Source: an uncultured Coriobacteriaceae bacterium (GTDB lineage: Bacteria > Actinomycetota > Coriobacteriia > Coriobacteriales > Eggerthellaceae). Taken from it: a stretch of DNA of 32,297 bases. Location of the stretch: NCBI GenBank assembly GCA_900550055.1, contig URQU01000021.1, positions 1 through 32,297 of the forward strand, in the 5' to 3' direction. Below, in pieces: positions 15,177 through 21,620 of the stretch. Position 1 is the first letter of the stretch; each line of letters begins with the position of its first letter. The position numbers were made by a program, and so were the translations under genes. The notes beneath the pieces are model-generated. The model ran no database searches and was not told where the DNA came from. It saw only the letters and a program-made list of their open reading frames with translations.

Positions 15177-15553
15177 CACGCGCACCAGCGGATGCAGTGC
15201 CCGCGGTAGACCGCCAGCCCGTCGCGCAGGGCACGGCCGAGCGAGTTGTTGTTGATGCCGACGGCGCGGGCCGCGGCGGCTATCGACTCGTACTCGACCT
15301 CGTCTACGATGCATCTCCTGTGCCCATGCGCCTTCCACTTCCAATCCTTCTTCGCACGCTTCGGCGCCGCCTTGCCGCGCGCCGCGAGCTGCTTGGAGCG
15401 CGGCACCGGCTTCTGGTCGCACGGCTCGCCCGTGAGCGGGTCGAAATACCGCACGCGCACGGGGCCGGACCCAGGCGACGCCGGCTCGCAACCCCAGGGC
15501 CCGCCGCCGCAGACGGGTACGTTCTCCTTACCGACCACGCTTGTCGTCCACAT
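15176..15553 (-). CDS. NUMOD1-like DNA-binding protein
   Basis: 125 residues from ATG 15553, where GGTGG lies seven bases upstream; a TTG at 15586 is the alternative. The N-terminal half is basic and Lys/Arg/Pro-rich. The C-terminal part, 'YESIAAAARAVGINNNSLGRAL' followed in outline by 'YRGHCIRW' (about residues 85-122), matches the NUMOD1 helix-turn-helix usually appended to homing endonucleases. No nuclease domain is present. It is translationally coupled to the integrase, so it may act with it at DNA. Confidence 0.65.
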   Translation of the reverse strand: MWTTSVVGKENVPVCGGGPWGCEPASPGSGPVRVRYFDPLTGEPCDQKPVPRSKQLAARGKAAPKRAKKDWKWKAHGHRRCIVDEVEYESIAAAARAVGINNNSLGRALRDGLAVYRGHCIRWCA

Positions 15554-15884
15554 CCGCGGCCACCCACCTTTCCTCGAACTCGTCAACCTTCCCGGCCTTC
15601 ACGGCCTGGGCCAGAGCGCTCAGCATGTCGCTTACGCGTACGCTGAGCGCGCTCATGCCGAACGCCGCCGCGTCGAGCCTGTCGTACATCTCGCATGCGG
15701 CGAGGTCGACGCCGCATGCGGCTCGCAGCTGCTTGGCCCATCCGCCGTCCAGCGCGTCGATGCCGCCGGCCGCGTACGCCGCGCCGACGGCGTCGAGCCC
15801 GTCGCACCGCACGAACTCCGAAACGGCGTCGCGCTCGGCGGCCTCTATCTCGTCCGCGACCGAGAGCACTGCCCTAACATCCAT
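15528..15884 (-). CDS. Hypothetical phage protein
   Basis: 118 residues, ATG at 15884 inside the end of the preceding gene. The protein is Ala-rich and helical, with 'VLSVADEIEAAERDAV' at the start and 'LSVRVSDMLSALAQAVKAGK' late. No motif is recognised. It belongs to the overlapping early operon. Confidence 0.6.
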   Translation of the reverse strand: MDVRAVLSVADEIEAAERDAVSEFVRCDGLDAVGAAYAAGGIDALDGGWAKQLRAACGVDLAACEMYDRLDAAAFGMSALSVRVSDMLSALAQAVKAGKVDEFEERWVAADVDDKRGR

Positions 15885-16089
15885 CGGCTTCGGCCTCCTT
15901 CCAATACTCGCGCATGGCCATGCGCGACGGGTCGCCAGGCGCGTACTCGTCGCAAACCTCGCGCGGCCTCACGTGCTCTTTATGCTTCTCGCACCAGTAG
16001 CTCACCGTGGCCGCCTTGAACGGATCGTATCCGACCATGCGGCAATGCGCGCAGGCGTCGCACTGGATATCGTGCTCCCTAGACCTCAT
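15874..16089 (-). CDS. Small Cys-rich hypothetical protein
   Basis: 71 residues. ATG at 16089 overlaps the upstream stop by ATGA. 'CDACAHC' near the N-terminus and two further Cys ('SYWCEKH', 'EVCDEY') could bind zinc. Ends 'YWKEAEADGC'. Part of the early chain of small genes; function unknown. Confidence 0.65.
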   Translation of the reverse strand: MRSREHDIQCDACAHCRMVGYDPFKAATVSYWCEKHKEHVRPREVCDEYAPGDPSRMAMREYWKEAEADGC

Positions 16090-16430
16090 TCGCCATCCCA
16101 TCCTTCCGGCATGTCCTCGATGCGGCGCTTCGTGGTGTATTTGACCTCGATAATCGGTTTGCAAATGAACACATTCCCGCAGCAGGGGCATTCGTGCTCA
16201 TGTTCGCTCTCGTCCTCATAGCTGGATTCGTCATCCTCATATCCGCACCATGGACACGTAATCAGGTCATTGAAAGGCTGCTCGTTCTCCCATGCGTATT
16301 CGCGGTCGAATCGCTTCTCGCATTCGTCGCACCACGAACGTCCGAGCCTCCCCGCGATGGGGCCGCATGTCCACGGCTTGAAGTTCGGCGTGGGCTTGCC
16401 GCATCTGTCGCACGTGTACATTTCGCTCAT
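16086..16430 (-). CDS. Double Zn-ribbon hypothetical protein
   Basis: 114 residues, ATG at 16430 overlapping the upstream stop (ATGA). It has four Cys pairs: 'CDRCGK' and 'CDEC' form a first ribbon (about residues 6-45), and 'CPWCGYE' and 'CPCCGNVF' a second (about 66-95), separated by an acidic Glu/Asp/Ser stretch. Function unknown. Confidence 0.75.
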   Translation of the reverse strand: MSEMYTCDRCGKPTPNFKPWTCGPIAGRLGRSWCDECEKRFDREYAWENEQPFNDLITCPWCGYEDDESSYEDESEHEHECPCCGNVFICKPIIEVKYTTKRRIEDMPEGWDGE

Positions 16431-16771
16431 TCGCTCACCACCTCTCGCTCGCACTTCGGACAGCAGTTGAACGTCCCCGTGATGCAGCAGTGCTCGTAAT
16501 CCTCGACGCGGTTGCCGCACACGCTGCACTCGAACCCGTTGGCGCACGCGCCCATCTCGGTTTCGTCGTAGACGTTGCGGCATGTCGGCCTGTCGATGAG
16601 GTCTGCCAGATAATCGAACAGATTTCCGCCCTCGTAATGCACGCATTCGAGCACACGCTCGAACGTATCGAAGGCGTTCTGTTCGAGCGAAACCTTGGGC
16701 AAGCTGCTGACAAAATCGCGCGATTTGCGCAACTGTGAGGCGATATCGCGACGCTCATCGTTGCTAATCAT
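16427..16771 (-). CDS. 'LADLIDRPTC' family Zn-ribbon protein, copy 1
   Basis: 114 residues from ATG 16771, overlapping the upstream stop by 8 bases. Layout: 'MISNDERRDIASQLRKS' helix, a mid-region, the core motif 'YLADLIDRPTC' (about residues 62-72), then a zinc ribbon ('CSVCGN' and 'CCPKCEREV'). A related protein lies at 17591-17899 and a shortened one without the ribbon at 18373-18576. Such proteins are, to my recollection, common in Coriobacteriia prophages; function unknown. Confidence 0.75.
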   Translation of the reverse strand: MISNDERRDIASQLRKSRDFVSSLPKVSLEQNAFDTFERVLECVHYEGGNLFDYLADLIDRPTCRNVYDETEMGACANGFECSVCGNRVEDYEHCCITGTFNCCPKCEREVVSE

Positions 16772-17063
16772 CTGTGTTACCGACCCTCTCTTCGATTTCG
16801 CCAAGCAACTCGTCCAGTCGTTCTTCCTCATCAGGCTTGTGTTCAAACCGACAGCGACGTGTGCCACGAACCAACGATGCGTCGAGTTGGTCGTAGTACA
16901 CACCGCGCGTCCGTTCCATGTAATCAATGGCGTGGGTGTTCGTGCAGCCGTAGTGCGAACATCCTTTGCTAAGATCAAGCGTCGCATGCCTACACTCACA
17001 GCATGACGGTGTATGGACGCAGCGCCAGTGCATGAGGGGGTGTCTCCATTTGCTAATCCTCAT
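16764..17063 (-). CDS. Cys/His-rich hypothetical protein
   Basis: 99 residues, ATG at 17063 overlapping the upstream gene end by 11 bases. The N-terminal half is rich in Cys and His ('CVHTPSCCECRHATLDLSKG', then 'CSHYGC'), which fits metal binding. The C-terminus is an acidic helix ('DEEERLDELLGEIEERVG'). Confidence 0.65.
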   Translation of the reverse strand: MRISKWRHPLMHWRCVHTPSCCECRHATLDLSKGCSHYGCTNTHAIDYMERTRGVYYDQLDASLVRGTRRCRFEHKPDEEERLDELLGEIEERVGNTDD

Positions 17064-17379
17064 ACAACACCTCCAACCCATATGCCACGGCGGCATCGTG
17101 TTCGATACGGCATCCACGCGCGTTCTCCCAGCCTTTGCAGAAGTAGGCCGCATGGCACAGGCTCATGTTCTCAAGCGACTTCGCGAGGTAGCAGAGCGGG
17201 ACCTGCACCACGCCGCGCCCCTTCATGGCCTCAGCGCTATACCATTCGTCGGTGAACAGGGTGTTCACGAACTCGTAGCCCATCTCGCGCAGATTCGCGC
17301 GCGCTTTGTTCCTCGTCTCCGCGATCTCCTCGTCCGTCATACCGGCCATCGGCTGCGAAATCATCGCCTTCTTGCTCAT
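17053..17379 (-). CDS. DUF4406-like protein (nucleoside deoxyribosyltransferase fold)
   Basis: 108 residues, ATG at 17379 overlapping the upstream stop by ATGA. It opens 'KKAMISQPMAGMTDEEI', the hallmark of DUF4406, followed by 'ANLREMGYEFVNTLF' and a C-terminal 'ARGCRIEHDAAVAYGLEVLY'. The family has a Rossmann-like fold related to nucleoside 2-deoxyribosyltransferases. Many phages carry it, with a suspected role in nucleotide salvage or modification; its substrate is not known. Confidence 0.85.
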   Translation of the reverse strand: MSKKAMISQPMAGMTDEEIAETRNKARANLREMGYEFVNTLFTDEWYSAEAMKGRGVVQVPLCYLAKSLENMSLCHAAYFCKGWENARGCRIEHDAAVAYGLEVLYED

Positions 17380-17594
17380 CGTTCGGCTCCTTTCTCGTGC
17401 TGCCTCGCCTGGAGCACGTACATGTAATCGCGCATCAGGCCGATGCACCTGCTGCAACATGCGTGGTCTGCCTGCAGCATCCAGAGCATTCCCTCGCCGT
17501 CATCTTCGAAGCCGCCACCCCATCCGTGCCTCGACTCGATGCGCATGAGCAGCCATGCCAAAAGCTGCTCATACCATTTCATCACCGGTATCAT
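17376..17594 (-). CDS. Small hypothetical protein
   Basis: 72 residues from ATG 17594 (ATGA overlap); ATG 17582 is possible. A Trp-rich N-terminal helix ('MKWYEQLLAWLLMRIESRHG') is followed by 'CCSRC' and a helical tail. No family recognised. Confidence 0.6.
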   Translation of the reverse strand: MIPVMKWYEQLLAWLLMRIESRHGWGGGFEDDGEGMLWMLQADHACCSRCIGLMRDYMYVLQARQHEKGAER

Positions 17595-17899
17595 TCGGCA
17601 CCTCCCTCTACCACTCGCACCCCGCACTCGGGGCAGAACGCCCACGGGAACTCGTCGAACCCGCTCATGTCGTAGTATTTCCCGCACGCCGAACAGCAAA
17701 AGCCCTCTCCCTCGCGGGCCATCGCGCACGTCGGGCGGTCGATGAGGTCGGCCAGCCTGCGCATCACCCCGCGCCAGCTGCCACCTTCGACCTTCGTGAT
17801 GGCTGCGAGATTCTTTTGCAAGCTCAATCCGCCCAGGTCGTCATTCGCCGTGTAACGCAGCTTTTTCGCTATCGCTCGGCATTCGCTCCCGCTAATCAT
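17591..17899 (-). CDS. 'LADLIDRPTC' family Zn-ribbon protein, copy 2
   Basis: 102 residues from ATG 17899, with GGAG six bases upstream; the GTG at 17914 is less likely. It begins 'MISGSECRAIAKKLR', parallel to 'MISNDERRDIASQLR' of copy 1. The core 'RLADLIDRPTC' is nearly identical, and a ribbon follows ('CCSACGKYY', 'FCPECGVRVV'). Middle regions have diverged strongly. Confidence 0.75.
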   Translation of the reverse strand: MISGSECRAIAKKLRYTANDDLGGLSLQKNLAAITKVEGGSWRGVMRRLADLIDRPTCAMAREGEGFCCSACGKYYDMSGFDEFPWAFCPECGVRVVEGGAE

Positions 17900-18380
17900 C
17901 TTCGTCTCCGTCACAAAAAACTTCCCTGCTCGTACGCCAACACGCCTCGCTGTAGTTCACCATCCGCCACAGCAGCTCCAAAGCCGATGCTCTGCGGAAG
18001 CTTCGATGACCACCGCCCTCGATGACCTTGGTAAGTGCGCCGGCTTTGTTGGGGCAGAGCATCGATGCCTGATAAGGAATGCGATAACCCAGCTGATCGC
18101 GAAGCTCCTGCGTGCAGACGAGCCAGTTGACATCGCCGTCGAACGTCAGCCCGTGGCCGCTCCTGTAATCGTCCATGCAGCTTTTCACCTCGACGAAAAC
18201 GAACGTGCCGCGTTCAAGCGCTGCGGGATACGAGACCATCGGGAACGGCTTGAACCCGACGAAATCGACGCGATGGATGTCGTCAACCCAAACCTCCTGG
18301 GCAACGAGCGTGAACTCGCGGCGAAGCCTCTTAAGCACCGCTTCCGAGAGATTACGCGTCACATCCTTTCTGCTAGTCAT
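17892..18380 (-). CDS. Putative PD-(D/E)XK nuclease
   Basis: 162 residues. ATG 18380 was chosen because AGGAG is nine bases upstream; ATG 18386 is possible. After a helical N-terminus comes 'VDFVGFKPFP' and 'TFVFVEVKSCMDDYRSG', which match the D...ExK core of a restriction-endonuclease fold (E and K of 'EVKS'). The rest ('VNWLVCTQELRDQLGYRIP') is strand-helix. It may be a recombination or repair nuclease. The fold is inferred from the short motif only. Confidence 0.6.
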   Translation of the reverse strand: MTSRKDVTRNLSEAVLKRLRREFTLVAQEVWVDDIHRVDFVGFKPFPMVSYPAALERGTFVFVEVKSCMDDYRSGHGLTFDGDVNWLVCTQELRDQLGYRIPYQASMLCPNKAGALTKVIEGGGHRSFRRASALELLWRMVNYSEACWRTSREVFCDGDEDD

Positions 18381-18576
18381 CGTCATCAACTCCTGGCCAA
18401 ATCAGCTCAGCCAAACGCTCGAACACGGCGCAGAAATCCGATGAGTCGCCGTAGTAATCCGTCACCCGCTCCGTTAAAAGATCGAAGAACTCCTCCTTGT
18501 AACGGCAACGCGAGAACCGGCTGAGGTGCAACAGGTATTCCGCGATATCGCGGCGCTCTTCGTCGAGAGTCGTCAT
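18373..18576 (-). CDS. Short relative of the 'LADLIDRPTC' family
   Basis: 67 residues, ATG at 18576 (ATGA overlap). 'LDEERRDIAEYLLHL' and 'FERLAELIWPG' correspond to the N-terminal helix and the core motif of the family, but the protein stops before any zinc ribbon, in an acidic tail. Confidence 0.65.
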   Translation of the reverse strand: MTTLDEERRDIAEYLLHLSRFSRCRYKEEFFDLLTERVTDYYGDSSDFCAVFERLAELIWPGVDDDD

Positions 18577-18743
18577 TCGTCCCGCCCTCCATTCCTCATC
18601 GCCTGCGATGGGTAAAAGTCGGCTTCGTAGATCCAGCAGTCGGTCACGCCACAGTTGCGCAGCCAGAACAGGTCGGCATCGGCCGCGTCCTCGAACACGG
18701 CGACGATCTCGTCATCGCAGACGGCGATGTATGCCGTTCTCAT
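18573..18743 (-). CDS. Small hypothetical protein
   Basis: 56 residues, ATG at 18743 (ATGA overlap on both sides). The sequence 'TAYIAVCDDEIVAVFEDAAD' followed by an aromatic helix looks like a compact strand-helix domain. No function recognised. Confidence 0.62.
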   Translation of the reverse strand: MRTAYIAVCDDEIVAVFEDAADADLFWLRNCGVTDCWIYEADFYPSQAMRNGGRDE

Positions 18744-18949
18744 AAGATCGTCTCCACGCACCACGCCGCCGCGGCATCCTCGCATCTGCGCACAAGGTCG
18801 CGTCGCATCTTTTCCTCACAGGACCCAGGGCCGATAAACATGCAGCCACGGCACCTAATTTGGCTGTAGGGCTCGGCTCCGCGATTGCGCGAGTAATCGC
18901 ACGGGCTTAGCCAGGCATCGGCGATGATGCTCTCGAAGCTATCGCCCAT
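18740..18949 (-). CDS. Small Cys-containing hypothetical protein
   Basis: 69 residues. ATG 18949 is preferred because AAGGAG lies ten bases upstream; a GTG at 18958 is nearly fused to that site. 'CRGCMFIGPGSCEEKMRRDL' gives three Cys, and with 'SPCDY' a possible metal site. Confidence 0.58.
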   Translation of the reverse strand: MGDSFESIIADAWLSPCDYSRNRGAEPYSQIRCRGCMFIGPGSCEEKMRRDLVRRCEDAAAAWCVETIL

Positions 18950-19139
18950 GATTGCCACGCTCCTTGCATTCCTCGATTGCCTCGCGAAGCCTCATGTAGC
19001 ATCCGTCGCAAACGTCCATGGCATCGTCGCTGGTGATGCATCCGAACCTCATCTCGTATTCAGCGGAAACGACTACCGCCTTGGCGGCATGGCCGTTGAT
19101 TTCGGCTCCGCACAGATCGCAAAACGTTTTCCTGCTCAT
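18939..19139 (-). CDS. Small Zn-ribbon protein
   Basis: 66 residues, ATG at 19139 (ATGA overlap). 'FCDLCGAEI' and 'VCDGCYMRL' are two well-spaced Cys pairs of a zinc ribbon. The tail is charged. Confidence 0.7.
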   Translation of the reverse strand: MSRKTFCDLCGAEINGHAAKAVVVSAEYEMRFGCITSDDAMDVCDGCYMRLREAIEECKERGNHGR

Positions 19140-19366
19140 AGCTCATCCTTCCCGCAGCTCAGGCGCTCGCCGCACATCGGGCAAAAGCGAATCGGCAACG
19201 TCATCGCGTAGCCTCCAGACAGTTCAACATTGATGCGAAACTGGTCACCGAAGTACCTGGCCGCGTTGAAGCAGCAGACAGTCTCGATACAGATTTCCTC
19301 GACATCGCATCCCGTGCTGGCCACCCTCATCATGTCGACGTGCTGCTCGCAATACTCGCAGCTCAT
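19136..19366 (-). CDS. Small Zn-ribbon protein
   Basis: 76 residues, ATG at 19366 (ATGA overlap). 'CEYCEQH' near the start and 'FCPMCGERL' near the end are the metal-binding pairs, with more Cys between them ('ETVCCFN'). The C-terminal knuckle resembles that of the 'LADLIDRPTC' family. Confidence 0.7.
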   Translation of the reverse strand: MSCEYCEQHVDMMRVASTGCDVEEICIETVCCFNAARYFGDQFRINVELSGGYAMTLPIRFCPMCGERLSCGKDEL

Positions 19367-19959
19367 CGCCCGGCCCTCCTAAGCCTTCTCGCACGGGCCA
19401 GGAGGTCCTTGCACTGAAGCGTCGCGCACTCGGCCTCGGACAAGGCAGGGCCGCAGCAGTCGCTGCAGGTCCCGGTGCCGCCGTAGTACTCGCAGCACGT
19501 CTTCTCGGCATCGGCCGCCAGCCGCTCCCAGCTGTCGCGCGGGATGCGGGTCAGGCGCGACGCCTGCAGCGCCTTGCACCACGTCTCCTTCCTGCGGTCG
19601 TCTACGGGCGCGAACACGCCTGCAAGGCTTTCCGCGTCGGCGTCGACGGCGAACGCACAGCCCATGCCGACGCCCACGACCACCACCCTGTCGCCGGATT
19701 CCGTCATCGCCAAATCGCCCTGGCACAGCCACTGGCCGTTCGCATCGAGCGGCGCCTCGACCACCGGCACGCGTCGTGCATGCGCCGCCCTATCGAGGAC
19801 GTCGGCCAACCGACGCGCGTCGTCGGCCTGCAGGAAGACCAACGACCCTCCGGCTTCGCCGGCCCCGCGCCTCAGATGGCGCGCGGTCTCCACGCACCAT
19901 GCCGCCTCTTCGTCCACAGTCCCACATCCTCTCCCCGGGCCCGCGCCCGGAATCGTCAT
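19363..19959 (-). CDS. Hypothetical early protein with C-terminal Cys cluster
   Basis: 198 residues, ATG at 19959 (ATGA overlap). Near residues 50-65 'ADDARRLADVLDRAAHARR' echoes the core helix of the small-protein family. The middle is strand-rich ('RVVVVGVGMGCAFAVD'). The C-terminus is Cys-rich ('CCEYYGGTGTCSDCCGPAL'). Possibly a larger relative of the neighbouring zinc proteins. Confidence 0.65.
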   Translation of the reverse strand: MTIPGAGPGRGCGTVDEEAAWCVETARHLRRGAGEAGGSLVFLQADDARRLADVLDRAAHARRVPVVEAPLDANGQWLCQGDLAMTESGDRVVVVGVGMGCAFAVDADAESLAGVFAPVDDRRKETWCKALQASRLTRIPRDSWERLAADAEKTCCEYYGGTGTCSDCCGPALSEAECATLQCKDLLARARRLRRAGR

Positions 19960-20159
19960 CTCAAAACCCTGACGCGCCCGCCAGGCTCGTCGCGACCGGT
20001 CGGCGGCAGGCACACGAGCCTGTTACCAGCGCGCCCGCCCATCACGTCGGGGAGCCGCACGATGGCGGTGTTCCTCGCCGCGCTCTCCGTGAGGGCGGCG
20101 AGCTTGCGCCCGGCCTCGAGGTCCGCCCACGCAGCGAGGCGCAGGTCCTCGGCGCTCAT
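19956..20159 (-). CDS. Small hypothetical protein
   Basis: 67 residues, ATG at 20159 (ATGA overlap on both sides). Helical first half ('AEDLRLAAWADLEAGRKLAA'), basic second half. No motif recognised. Confidence 0.6.
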   Translation of the reverse strand: MSAEDLRLAAWADLEAGRKLAALTESAARNTAIVRLPDVMGGRAGNRLVCLPPTGRDEPGGRVRVLR

Positions 20160-20401
20160 GCCGCGCCCTCCGCGGCGAAGCCGGGCGCGGGCGATCCCGT
20201 CAGCTCCGGCTCGCACCCGGGGCACGCCATCGTGCCGTTCGGGGCCTTGAGCAGATGCCGCCTGCACTTGCGGCAGCGGCTCCCGGTCCTCTCCCAGCCA
20301 GGCCCCGCCTGGCCCGCGCCTTCTGCGCGCTGCGCGGCGTATGCCGCAGCTGCGCGGTGCGCAGAAGCGCTCGCTGATAGCTTTGCTTCTTCAGGAAGCA
20401 A
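20156..20401 (-). CDS. Zn-ribbon ORF overlapping the DUF6291-like gene
   Basis: Up to 81 residues from a TTG at 20401, in the -1 frame relative to the DUF6291-like gene. The useful part is 'CRKCRRHLLKAPNGTMACPG' (four Cys, a clear zinc knuckle). The Ala-rich N-terminus may be non-coding. The stop couples by ATGA to the next gene, so the frame is probably translated, but its true start is unclear: TTG at 20401, a later start, or a frameshift from the overlapping gene. Confidence 0.55.
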   Translation of the reverse strand: MLPEEAKLSASASAHRAAAAYAAQRAEGAGQAGPGWERTGSRCRKCRRHLLKAPNGTMACPGCEPELTGSPAPGFAAEGAA

Positions 20402-20742
20402 AGCTTCAGCTTCGCTTTAAAGGGGTCCGATAAACCACTTTCAAAACCGGTTTCCAAAGGGGTTTCCGAGACGTTCTCGTTAGCTTTCCCCGTAGGTTTC
20501 CCTGATGCTTTGGAAGCGGTTTTGCGACCCCTGCCGCCCTTGGGCGTCTCCATGTCGCGCCGGATGAGCGGGACGATGGAGTCGGCCACGAGGCCCTCCA
20601 TGTCGTCGAACTCGGGCGGCTCGTCCTCGAACGCCGCCTCGAGAATCTTCAGCGCGAGCTCGGCGCGCGCTGAGCGGTCCTTGATCCTTTTCAGCGGCAT
20701 GTAGAAGTTCTCCCAGAACTGGAAGCGCCGCATCTCGGTCAT
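20200..20742 (-). CDS. DUF6291-like phage replication-region protein
   Basis: 180 residues if read to its stop; ATG at 20742 overlaps the upstream stop (ATGA). The first 65 residues ('MRRFQFWENFYMPLKRI', 'EAAFEDEPPEFDDMEGLVAD') follow the DUF6291 pattern. A basic and polar linker with 'KTASKASGKPTGKANENVSE' follows. The last 60 or so residues overlap the next ORF, are Arg-rich, and look like an out-of-frame tail. An 11-bp hairpin (20379-20405) lies at the point where coding seems to pass to the other frame. Confidence 0.72.
   Translation of the reverse strand: MTEMRRFQFWENFYMPLKRIKDRSARAELALKILEAAFEDEPPEFDDMEGLVADSIVPLIRRDMETPKGGRGRKTASKASGKPTGKANENVSETPLETGFESGLSDPFKAKLKLCFLKKQSYQRALLRTAQLRHTPRSAQKARARRGLAGRGPGAAAASAGGICSRPRTARWRAPGASRS
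20379..20405. repeat. Perfect 11-bp inverted repeat within coding DNA
   Basis: AGCTTTGCTTC, loop TTCAG, then GAAGCAAAGCT. It overlaps the TTG start (20401) of the downstream ORF, so it could hide that start in mRNA. No T run follows on either strand. Confidence 0.7.
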
Positions 20743-20969
20743 CGCTGCCTCCTCTGCGCGGGTATCTCGTAGCGGCGGAAGCTGCGGTTGGCGGTGGGCT
20801 GCTCGGCGATGTACTGCATGACGCGCTCGGCCACGCTGGGCACGCAGTCGAACGCGACGACGTAGTGCCTGGGCGGCTCGGGCGGATCGACCACGCCCTC
20901 GCGCTCCCACATCTCCCGCAGCGCCTTGGCGCAGGACTCCTGCGCGGCCCGCAGCCTCTGCTCGCTCAT
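20739..20969 (-). CDS. Hypothetical early protein
   Basis: 76 residues, ATG at 20969. Helical N-terminus ('LRAAQESCAKALREMWER'), then 'PPRHYVVAFDCVPSVAERVM'. It lies between ssb and the DUF6291-like gene; no function recognised. The ribosome binding site is weak (GGCGGG). Confidence 0.62.
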   Translation of the reverse strand: MSEQRLRAAQESCAKALREMWEREGVVDPPEPPRHYVVAFDCVPSVAERVMQYIAEQPTANRSFRRYEIPAQRRQR

Positions 20970-20984
20970 AAGACCCGCCTATCT

Positions 20985-21413
20985 CTAAAACGGAATATCC
21001 TCGTCGTAGACCGAAGCGGCCGCGTCGATGACCGGCGCCGGCGCCTGGACGGGCTGCGGCGCATAGCCGTAGCCCGCGTCGTCTCGGCGGCTGCTCACGA
21101 ACTCGAGGTCGTCGACGATGACGCCGAGCTTGCTGCGGCGCTGGCCGCCTCTCTCCCAGGAGCTGTAGCGCAGCTTGCCCTCCAAGGCCACCTTCGAGCC
21201 CTTGGTCAGGTAGGGCTGCAGCTTCTCGGCGCGGGCGCCGAACACGGTGCAGTCCACGAAGTTCGGGCAGTCCTCCCATTCGCCGGTCTGCTGGTTCTTG
21301 CGGCGGTCGTTGACCGCCACGCCGAAGTCCAGGATGGACATGCCGCTCTGCGTGGTGCGCAGCTCGGCGTCCCGCGTCAGGTTGCCGCTGATGGCCACTC
21401 TGTTGATGCTCAT
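20985..21413 (-). CDS. ssb: Single-stranded DNA-binding protein
   Basis: 142 residues, ATG at 21413 with AGGAGGG upstream. It has the OB-fold opening 'INRVAISGNLTRDAELRTT', 'FGVAVNDRRKNQQTGEWEDC', then 'KLQPYLTKGSKVALEGKLRY', a disordered Pro/Ala linker and the acidic tip 'YDEDIPF' that binds partner proteins. It protects single-stranded DNA in phage replication and recombination. Length is typical of phage SSBs. Confidence 0.95.
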   Translation of the reverse strand: MSINRVAISGNLTRDAELRTTQSGMSILDFGVAVNDRRKNQQTGEWEDCPNFVDCTVFGARAEKLQPYLTKGSKVALEGKLRYSSWERGGQRRSKLGVIVDDLEFVSSRRDDAGYGYAPQPVQAPAPVIDAAASVYDEDIPF

Positions 21414-21422
21414 GCCGCCCTC

Positions 21423-21587
21423 CTAGCCGATGCAGGCGTAGACGGCCATGACGGCAACCCACGCCACGAGCATCGCGCCGAACGCCGCGTATCCCGCGTT
21501 TCCGTCTGCTATAATGCAGACGGCTTTATCCAAAGCCTTGCGCGCCTGGCCTCGAAAACTCGGCGCGCATTTTTTATTCCCTCGCAT
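21423..21587 (-). CDS. Small single-pass membrane peptide
   Basis: 54 residues, ATG at 21587, preceded by AAAGGAT and AGGA. The N-terminus is basic ('MRGNKKCAPSFRGQARKAL'), and residues about 33-54 form one hydrophobic helix ('FGAMLVAWVAVMAVYACI'). The stop precedes the ssb start by 9 bases, so both may be cotranslated. On the opposite strand the gene carries an extended -10 sequence, two hairpins and a T run, raising the possibility of an antisense RNA. Function unknown; toxin-like topology is only a hypothesis. Confidence 0.62.
   Translation of the reverse strand: MRGNKKCAPSFRGQARKALDKAVCIIADGNAGYAAFGAMLVAWVAVMAVYACIG
21510..21577 (+). ncRNA. Candidate antisense small RNA with own promoter and terminator
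   Basis: Plus strand: TGCTATAAT (extended -10, hexamer 21510-21515), predicted start near 21522, hairpin GGCTTT-ATCC-AAAGCC (21522-21537), then an 8-bp arm pair TGCGCGCC/GGCGCGCA (21539-21546 and 21562-21569) followed by six T (21570-21575). About 55 nt, antisense to codons about 4-22 of the membrane peptide. No -35 is visible. A chance arrangement in coding DNA is possible. Confidence 0.3.
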
Positions 21588-21620
21588 TTCCTATCCTTTC
21601 TCGTTGCCCTTGATGCTGCC

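Noticed and set aside
20200..21462. 420-codon minus-strand ORF over ssb
   Set aside because: Only the part from ATG 20742 is a gene; upstream it is out of frame with ssb and Arg-rich.
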